DNA from: Planctomycetota bacterium
GTDB taxonomy: Bacteria > Planctomycetota > B15-G4
Reading direction: 5' to 3'
NCBI GenBank assembly: GCA_003644265.1
Contig: QNBX01000144.1
Span: 1-11,506, forward strand
Length of the DNA stretch: 11,506 nucleotides
This document shows positions 6,959 to 11,506 of this stretch, one piece after another. Numbering within the stretch: position 1 is the first letter of the stretch; each line of letters begins with the position of its first letter. A program made the position numbers and the translations under genes. The notes below the pieces were generated by a model, which was given only the letters and a program-made list of their open reading frames with translations, searched no databases and was not told the DNA's origin.

Positions 6959-7009
6959 CTCGGGGTGGGTCAACTTTGGCTGATCAAGTGGGTCACTTTT
7001 GGATGGACA
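6959..7009 (-). repeat. IS21 right terminal inverted repeat
   Basis: GTGGGTCA occurs at 6965-6972 and 6988-6995, mirroring the two left-end boxes with the same 23-base spacing. A 14-base outer segment ends in CA at 7008-7009. It pairs with the left repeat at 33 of 37 inner positions. Confidence 0.85.
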
Positions 7010-7219
7010 TCTCCAAAGATGATCTGGGACGACGTTCGCACCGCGCCACGCGCCCACATGGTGCGGGCGTTCAAACAGCGTCGCGACCAGATCGTCGGTG
7101 ACTGCCGACAGCTCAAGACGGACGCCGACAGCTATAGCGAGAACTCGTGCCCGGACAACCCGATCCAGCTGGTGTTCGACTTCCGCGAGGATCTCGCCGA
7201 GTTGGAGGCCGTGAACTAA
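7010..7219 (+). pseudogene. 3' fragment of the third operon gene, interrupted by IS21
   Basis: Starting at the first base after the IS right end, the frame reads SPKMIWDDVRTAPRAH and ends IQLVFDFREDLAELEAVN, 69 residues to a TAA at 7217. Joined to the 5' fragment it makes an 85-residue protein with a basic middle (FKQRRDQIVGDCRQLKTD) and an acidic C-terminus. There is no signal peptide or membrane segment. I do not recognise a characterised family. Its position after an ImmA/IrrE-type antitoxin, with coupled start, suggests a role with that module. The fragment might still be translated from the ATG at 7019, but no ribosome site is visible there. Confidence 0.6.
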
Positions 7220-7469
7220 CAGGTCGTCGCCGTCCCGCCCAGTCTTGCAACACGTCCTTACTCCTTTAGCTCTTGGGAGCGTGCCGGCTGGGCGTCACAG
7301 ACGGGCTGCTGCCTGCGTCCCACGGGACTGACGGTCCGACGGACGGGATGTTTCGCCGGGTCGGCCCAGAGGTGTCGCGCCGCGACGCTCCGGCCGGCGC
7401 CTGAGTCCACGGGTACCATGGCCCCTCCGGCGCGCCTGAGCGTGGCGCGCCAGCCCAAGACCAAGCCCC

Positions 7470-9092
7470 ATGCGCGTGCTTCTCGTCAGACCGCCGTCCG
7501 TGCTGGGGCGCATGAGCCGCCAGAACCTCCAGCACCCCACCAACCTGGTGGGCCTGGCCAGCGAACTGAACGCCCGCGGGCACGCAGCGACGGTGCTCGA
7601 CCTGGAGGTGGAGCCCGCCGGTTTCGACGCCTTCCGCCGCGCCCTGGCCGAGCAGCGCCCGGAGCTGGTGGGCGTGTCGGTGGTGACGCCCCACGTGCCG
7701 GCGGCCCAGGAGCTGCTGAGCATCTGCCGCGTGGAGCAGCCCGCGGCGTTCACCATCGCCGGCGGGCCCCACGCCACGGCCCTGCCCGACGACCTGCTGG
7801 ATGAGATCCCCGCGCTGGACGCCATCTGCGTGGGCGAGGGCGACGACTCGCTAGTGGAGCTGTGCGACGCGCTGGATGGGGGCGGCGAGCACGGTGGTGG
7901 TGGCGAGCACGGTGGTGGCGGTGGTGGTGGTGGTGGTGGTGGTGGTGGTGGTGGTGGTGGTGGTGGTGGTGGTGGTGGTGGCGCTCACGGCAACGGCAAC
8001 GCGGCGCCCGCCCGCGCGGACGTCGGCGACGCCCTGCGATCGATCCCCGGCCTGGTCCTGCGCGACGGCGGATTCACCGGTTGGCGCGATCCCATCGCCG
8101 ACCTCGACCGGCTGGTTCCCATGGACCGCAGCCTGCTGGACTGGCAGGCCTACAAGCGCCTGGCCGGCTTCAAGGGCGTGGCCTCGCCGGGCATCATCCG
8201 CAGGGGCATCGAGGCCGCGCAGGTGCACCTGTCCCGGGGATGCTACGCGCGCTGCGTGTTCTGCGCCACCAACGCCGTGTGGGGCCAGCGCGCGCGCCCC
8301 GGCATCCGCCGCCGCTCCGTCGCCTGCGTGCTGGAGGAGATCGACCGGCTGGCTGCCGAGCGCGGCGTGAACCACATCAACTTCGAGGACGACGTCTTTC
8401 CGCCGACGTTGCGCTACCTCGAGGAGCTGGGTCAGGAGCTCATCAAGCGCCCGGTCACCTGGAGCTGCAACGCGCGCGTCGACGGCCTGAAGCGCGAGCA
8501 CTTCGAGCTCATGGCGGCGTCCGGCTGCCTCAAGATCGACTTCGGCGTGGAAAGCGGCTCCGAGCGCATCCTCGAGCTGAACAAGAAGCTGGTGACGCGC
8601 GAGCGCGTGCGCTTCGTGTTCGACGAGGCCCGGCGCGTGGGCATCCTGCGCACCAGCTACCTGATGCTGGGCAGCCACGTGGACGAGACGCCCGACGAGG
8701 TCGAGTCGACCTTCCGCCTGGCGCGCGAGATCCGACCCGACTACGCCACCTTCACGATCGCCTGCCCGTACCCCGGCACCGAGCTGTGGACCGAGTGCAA
8801 GCAGCGCGGCTACCTGGAGCTGCTGCCCAGCGGCCGCCCCGACTGGAAGCGCTACGGCTACTACCCCGGCCTGCCGCCCTGGCGCTTCACGCACTTCTCA
8901 CCTGAGCAGATGATCGCCACGCAGAAGCGCTTCCTGCGGCGCTTCTACATGAACCCGGCCTTCGCTTGGCGCACGTTGAGCCGCGTGCGCAGCGCGAGCC
9001 AACTCGGCGCGTTGGTGACTGCCGGGTTGGACGTGACCTGGTTCCTGGGCAAGCAGGTTACGGGCAAGGTGATGGGGCGCGGCGCGAGCTGA
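7470..9092 (+). CDS. B12-binding radical SAM protein with polyglycine linker (540 aa)
   Basis: This is a cobalamin-dependent-type radical SAM enzyme of the BchE-like class; the substrate is unknown. The N-terminal B12-binding-like fold spans residues 1 to about 135 (MRVLLVRPPS start; TIAGGPHATALPDDLLD and CVGEGDDSLVEL near its end). The cobalamin-ligating DxHxxG motif is not seen, as in many such proteins. The radical SAM barrel (about 240-460) has the CxxxCxxC cluster motif CYARCVFC with Cys258, Cys262 and Cys265, then DFGVESGSERIL and YLMLGSHVDETPDEVE. Between the domains, residues 148-171 are 24 consecutive glycines, preceded by GGGEH repeats. A C-terminal helical region (HFSPEQMIATQKRFLRRFY) follows the barrel. 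The ATG at 7470 gives the classic N-terminus, though no Shine-Dalgarno is visible. The upstream gap (7220-7469) holds two GGCGCGCC sites (7429-7436, 7444-7451) and no recognisable promoter. Confidence 0.88.
   Translation: MRVLLVRPPSVLGRMSRQNLQHPTNLVGLASELNARGHAATVLDLEVEPAGFDAFRRALAEQRPELVGVSVVTPHVPAAQELLSICRVEQPAAFTIAGGPHATALPDDLLDEIPALDAICVGEGDDSLVELCDALDGGGEHGGGGEHGGGGGGGGGGGGGGGGGGGGGGGGAHGNGNAAPARADVGDALRSIPGLVLRDGGFTGWRDPIADLDRLVPMDRSLLDWQAYKRLAGFKGVASPGIIRRGIEAAQVHLSRGCYARCVFCATNAVWGQRARPGIRRRSVACVLEEIDRLAAERGVNHINFEDDVFPPTLRYLEELGQELIKRPVTWSCNARVDGLKREHFELMAASGCLKIDFGVESGSERILELNKKLVTRERVRFVFDEARRVGILRTSYLMLGSHVDETPDEVESTFRLAREIRPDYATFTIACPYPGTELWTECKQRGYLELLPSGRPDWKRYGYYPGLPPWRFTHFSPEQMIATQKRFLRRFYMNPAFAWRTLSRVRSASQLGALVTAGLDVTWFLGKQVTGKVMGRGAS
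7911..7982 (+). repeat. In-frame GGT trinucleotide microsatellite (24 glycine codons)
   Basis: The stretch 7920-7979 is 20 uninterrupted GGT codons, flanked by GGT GGT GGC before and GGC after, for 24 glycines in a row. Just upstream the unit GGTGGTGGTGGCGAGCAC is partly duplicated (about 7875-7910), suggesting growth by slippage. Unit changes keep the frame, so length variation would alter only the linker. Confidence 0.97.
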
Positions 9093-9192
9093 CAGGTCGG
9101 GCCCAGGCCGGGCCGGCGCCTGTCGGCGCCACAGGCACCCCGCCCTGACTTGGCGCAGCCTGTGCCGCGTGCGCGGCGCTGCACGTTGTTCC

Positions 9193-9198
9193 TACAAT
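9193..9198 (+). promoter_or_regulatory. Candidate -10 element for a leaderless cyclase transcript
   Basis: TACAAT lies six bases before the ATG at 9205, and no Shine-Dalgarno sequence is present. With normal -10 to start-site spacing, transcription would begin at or next to the A of the ATG, giving a leaderless mRNA. No good -35 is visible at the usual distance. Confidence 0.35.
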
Positions 9199-9204
9199 GG
9201 CGCC

Positions 9205-10308
9205 ATGCTCACGACGACCCGCGCTGCGCTGCTCAGTCTCGGCCTGCATGTCCTGGCGTGGACCGTCGCATCAGGGCTGTTCGGTCTGGTGCGCTACTAC
9301 GGCCTCGGCAGCATCGAGGACTTTGCGGGCTACGGCATCCAGGACCCGCCCGTGGGTTGGTTCGTCTCCCAGGTGGCTTTGGCCGGCGTCGTGCTCGGCC
9401 TGCCCTTCGGTCTGATCAGCCTGGCGTTTCATCGCCCTCGCTTTCGGAGCGTGTCCTACGCTCGGCTGATCGGCCTGCAGAGTACTGTTCACGTCGTCCT
9501 GATCGTGGTTGTGCTCGGCGTCTTCCGGGCCCAGGGCTTCGCCGAATTGGGCCAGCCGTTCAGGGTCGATGTGTGGTTCGGCCGCACCTTCTCCAGCAAC
9601 ACCGTCGTCGTGCTGATCTTCTCGGCGGTCACGAGCGTGATCATCGGTTTCGTGCACCAGGCCAACCGCAAGTTCGGCCCGGGCAACCTCTGGAAGATCT
9701 TCCTCGGCAAGTACCACCACCCGCGCGTCGAGTCCCGGATCTTCATGTTCCTGGACCTGCAGTCCTCGACCACTCACGCCGAACGACTCGGGCACGTGCG
9801 CTACAGCCGCCTGATCCAGGACTGCTTCCGCGATCTGGCCGTGGTGCTCGCGGACCACGCCGAGGTGTACCAGTACGTCGGTGATGAGGCGGTCTTGTGC
9901 TGGGAGACCGAGCGGGGGCTGTCGCTGGGGCGTTGCCTGCGAGCCTTCTACCGCTTTGACGCCGAGCTCGTGTCGCGCGAGCAGCACTATCAGCGGGAGT
10001 ACGGCCTCGTGCCTGTGTTCAAGGCGGGCCTCAACGTCGGTGACGTGACCGTCGCCGAGGTGGGCGAGATCAAGCGCGAGATCGCGTACCACGGCGACGT
10101 GTTGAACACCGCCGCGCGCATCCAGGCTCGCTGCAACGAGCTGGGCAAGCGCGTGCTGATCTCCGAAGATCTGAAAGACGCCCTGGGCGACCTGCCCGCG
10201 TTTGTCTTCGAGCGGCTCGGCACCGTGGCTCTGCGCGGGCGGGGCCAGACCGTGGACATCTTCGCGGTGGAGCCGAGCGCTGCGGGCGCCGCGCTCAGTC
10301 AGCGCTGA
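9205..10308 (+). CDS. Membrane-anchored class III adenylate/guanylate cyclase (367 aa)
   Basis: The protein probably makes cAMP or cGMP. The N-terminal part has about four membrane segments (residues about 8-30, 52-75, 88-107, 132-150), a multi-pass sensor-like anchor without a known ligand domain. The cytoplasmic C-terminal catalytic domain (about 175-356) has the metal-binding Asp184 in FMFLDLQSSTTHAERLG and Asp227 in YQYVGDEAVLCW. The transition-state pair is Asn301 and Arg305 in HGDVLNTAARIQ. The positions that normally choose adenine (Lys and Asp/Thr) or guanine (Glu and Cys) do not match either standard set, so substrate is undecided. The ATG at 9205 is preferred over the GTG at 9169 because it starts directly before the first hydrophobic segment. 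The 3' end overlaps the convergent lipoprotein gene by 14 bases. Confidence 0.88.
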   Translation: MLTTTRAALLSLGLHVLAWTVASGLFGLVRYYGLGSIEDFAGYGIQDPPVGWFVSQVALAGVVLGLPFGLISLAFHRPRFRSVSYARLIGLQSTVHVVLIVVVLGVFRAQGFAELGQPFRVDVWFGRTFSSNTVVVLIFSAVTSVIIGFVHQANRKFGPGNLWKIFLGKYHHPRVESRIFMFLDLQSSTTHAERLGHVRYSRLIQDCFRDLAVVLADHAEVYQYVGDEAVLCWETERGLSLGRCLRAFYRFDAELVSREQHYQREYGLVPVFKAGLNVGDVTVAEVGEIKREIAYHGDVLNTAARIQARCNELGKRVLISEDLKDALGDLPAFVFERLGTVALRGRGQTVDIFAVEPSAAGAALSQR

Positions 10309-11329
10309 CGATGCGGAAGCCGCACAGGGCCTGGGCCCGTGAGCCGTCCTCGGCCGTGACCACGGCGCGCAGCACCTCGCTGCCCCGGCCCGCCGAGATG
10401 CTCAGCTCAAACGCCATGCTGTCGTCCGGGATCTCCAGCACGCCCACCGCGCCGATGTGGTCGTCGCCGTGCATGGCGTTGGGGAAGAAGCGTGCGCTCT
10501 GGCCCTGCGCGTCGAGCCACTCGAGCGAGAGCGTGCCGGCCCGGCCGCTGCGCACGAACACGCGCATGGATTCGCCCGGCGCATAGGACGCGCCCACGCC
10601 GCGATCCGTCCACAGCTCCAGCGCGAAGGCGGAGCGCGGCAGCTCCCGCTCCCAGGCGGCGAGCGTGGCGGCGATGCGCTCGCGGTTGGAGGGCTCGGCC
10701 GACAGGTGGCGTGGCAGCGAGGCGCGTGGCAGCTCCAGCGCGGCCGCGCGCGTCACGCCCGTCTCGATCTCGGCCAGCTCCAGCGAGAGCCGCACCCGGG
10801 GCGGGTCGTCCAACTCCACGAACGAGCAACGCAGCAGGTGGCTCGCGCTCTGCAGCCGGCCCAGCTCAGGCAGCGAGTCGGGGGCGTAGGCATCCGAGGT
10901 CCACATCACCAGCAGCGACAGGATCTCGTCCTGCGCGTCCCGGCTCACCAGCGTCACGCCCGGCCGCGCCGACGCCGCCTGCGACAAGAGCTGATGCAGA
11001 TGGGCCGCCAGGCTGCCCGCCACCGGGCTGCCCGTAAGCCGCACATGGTCGATGACGAGGCTGGTGTCGCCCGCAGGCAGCAGCTCGGCGAGGGCGCTGG
11101 GCAGGTCGCGGGCGGGCGCGAGCCCGGGGGCGGCTTGGGTGGAGCTGTCGGAGGGTGCTCGCGCTGCGGGCGTCGCCGCGGCCTGGTCGCTGGCGTCGGG
11201 CTGCTCGCTGGCAGCGGGCTCGATGACCCCAAGCTCAGACGCGTCGTCCGTCGCCGCGCAGGCGCAGGTGAGCATGAGCGCCAGCAGGGGCAGGGCCCTG
11301 CCCGCTCGAGCGAGTGCTGCGGTGGGCAT
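10295..11329 (-). CDS. Probable lipoprotein with C-terminal DUF4384-like domain (344 aa)
   Basis: Function is unknown. The N-terminus (MPTAALARAGRALPLLALML then TCACAAT) is a signal peptide with candidate lipidated Cys at 22 or 24; neither gives a perfect lipobox. Residues about 29-73 are low-complexity Ala, Ser, Pro and Asp, a probable spacer from the membrane. Residues about 88-213 (GDTSLVIDHVRL, VTLVSRDAQDEILSLL, LPELGRLQSASHLLR) resemble the alternating fold of FlgO/LpoB/CsgG-type periplasmic proteins, a tentative inference. Residues about 236-325 fit DUF4384: SYAPGESMRVFVRSGRAGTL, LEWLDAQGQSARFFPN, then a hydrophobic IPDD...F block. The ATG at 11329 is chosen because GGAG (complement of 11339-11342) lies nine bases upstream; an ATG at 11353 would add eight residues without a ribosome site. 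Confidence 0.7.
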   Translation of the reverse strand: MPTAALARAGRALPLLALMLTCACAATDDASELGVIEPAASEQPDASDQAAATPAARAPSDSSTQAAPGLAPARDLPSALAELLPAGDTSLVIDHVRLTGSPVAGSLAAHLHQLLSQAASARPGVTLVSRDAQDEILSLLVMWTSDAYAPDSLPELGRLQSASHLLRCSFVELDDPPRVRLSLELAEIETGVTRAAALELPRASLPRHLSAEPSNRERIAATLAAWERELPRSAFALELWTDRGVGASYAPGESMRVFVRSGRAGTLSLEWLDAQGQSARFFPNAMHGDDHIGAVGVLEIPDDSMAFELSISAGRGSEVLRAVVTAEDGSRAQALCGFRIVSAD

Positions 11330-11415
11330 GTCAGCGGTCTCCGGGGTGGTCATGGAATGCGCGGGGCCCACCCGCTGTCCGCTTGCTAGCCCGCATCTCT
11401 CACGACGGACATAGA

Positions 11416-11486
11416 AACAGGCTGCCCCGGTTGGCATAAACGGTGTATCGAGCAACGCTTACACGCCATCACGGAGGCAGCCTGTT
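11416..11486. repeat. Nested inverted repeat at the right edge
   Basis: AACAGGCTGCC (11416-11426) and GGCAGCCTGTT (11476-11486) are perfect inverted copies around a 49-base interior. The interior itself pairs: TGGC with GCCA and GTGTA with TACAC, around a 12-base TCGAGCAACGCT loop. The whole can fold as one long interrupted hairpin. It could be a structured leader, a recombination or element end, or a protein-binding site. Confidence 0.6.
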
Positions 11487-11506
11487 GAGCACAGAGTGTA
11501 CCGGCC
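11485..11506 (+). CDS. Possible start of a gene cut by the window end
   Basis: GGAGG (11473-11477) is seven bases before a TTG at 11485 that opens a frame reading LSTECTG to the edge. An N-terminal (M/L)xTEC is reminiscent of IS1380-family transposases, but seven residues are far too few to claim it. The right arm of the nested inverted repeat overlaps the ribosome site. Treat as a hint only. Confidence 0.2.

Larger units (their letters stand above)
4369..7009 (+). mobile_element. IS21-family insertion sequence, complete (about 2641 bp)
   Basis: The element holds istA and istB in the standard overlapping order, flanked by matching inverted ends. Each end starts with TG (ending in CA on the right), has a 14-base outer segment, then two TGACCCAC boxes spaced 23 bases start to start. 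The inner 37 bases of the two ends agree at 33 positions. Both genes are intact, so it may be mobile. The outermost 14 bases agree at only about half the positions, and I see no convincing target-site duplication (left flank GGTGGAAA, right flank TCTCCAAA). The exact ends are therefore inferred from symmetry and could shift by a few bases. Confidence 0.9.

Noticed and set aside
4368..7025. ATGATCT at both IS21 flanks (4368-4374 and 7019-7025) as a target-site duplication
   Set aside because: The left copy would lie inside the element end and the right copy about ten bases outside it; using it also breaks the reading frame of the interrupted gene.
7334..7344. Palindrome GTCCGACGGAC before the radical SAM gene as an operator
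   Set aside because: A short GC-rich palindrome with no associated promoter elements; such matches are expected by chance in this composition.
7851..8905. Open frames with poly-Thr, poly-Val or poly-Trp runs around the GGT tract
   Set aside because: They are out-of-frame or antisense readings of the GGT repeat; only the glycine frame continues into conserved radical SAM motifs on both sides.
9115..9136. Stem-loop GCCTGT/ACAGGC after the radical SAM gene as a terminator
   Set aside because: Only six base pairs and no following T-tract; insufficient for an intrinsic terminator call.
11411..11490. Integron attC recombination site
   Set aside because: The right side (GTTGAGC) fits GTTRRRY, but the left side (TAGAAAC) does not fit RYYYAAC, and no integrase or cassette array is present.

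Overview
The window is GC-rich bacterial DNA (third codon positions are mostly G or C). It carries two probable lipoproteins, an iron-type superoxide dismutase, a class II fructose-bisphosphate aldolase, a B12-binding radical SAM protein and a membrane-anchored class III cyclase. This mix suits a high-GC Gram-negative lineage such as Myxococcota or Planctomycetota, but no rRNA or clade-specific marker is present, so the assignment is an inference.

Layout. 1-2182: ordinary genes, all on the plus strand: the 3' part of a class II aldolase, a small unrecognised lipoprotein followed by a strong intrinsic terminator, and sodB. 2183-2889: no intact gene; most of it is a decayed minus-strand IS1595-family (ISXO2-like) transposase, readable only by switching frames. 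2890-7219: an accessory island, visibly richer in A/T in its first part. It is a toxin-antitoxin-like operon (HigB-type toxin, then a HigA-type XRE regulator fused to an ImmA/IrrE metallopeptidase, then a small third gene overlapping it by ATGA). The third gene is split by a complete IS21-family element (istA, istB, about 2.64 kb) whose inverted ends each carry a repeated TGACCCAC box. 7470-9092: a B12-binding radical SAM protein with a long in-frame (GGT)n tract encoding polyglycine between its two domains. 9205-10308: a multi-pass membrane protein with a C-terminal nucleotidyl cyclase domain. 10295-11329 (minus): a lipoprotein with a C-terminal DUF4384-like domain, convergent with the cyclase and overlapping it by 14 bases. 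11330-11506: a non-coding edge with a nested inverted repeat and the possible first codons of another gene cut by the window end.

How it fits together. The toxin-antitoxin operon has a recognisable promoter whose spacer is filled by a perfect palindrome, which suggests autoregulation by the antitoxin. The IS21 left end begins exactly at the stop codon that now truncates the third gene. Joining the two flanks restores an 85-residue reading frame, so the original operon probably had three genes. The flanking genes are not functionally linked to the island. The radical SAM and cyclase genes are neighbours, but no pathway can be assigned from the sequence.

Most worth a second look: the third small gene of the HigB/HigA-ImmA operon, the polyglycine microsatellite in the radical SAM gene, and the structured right edge.
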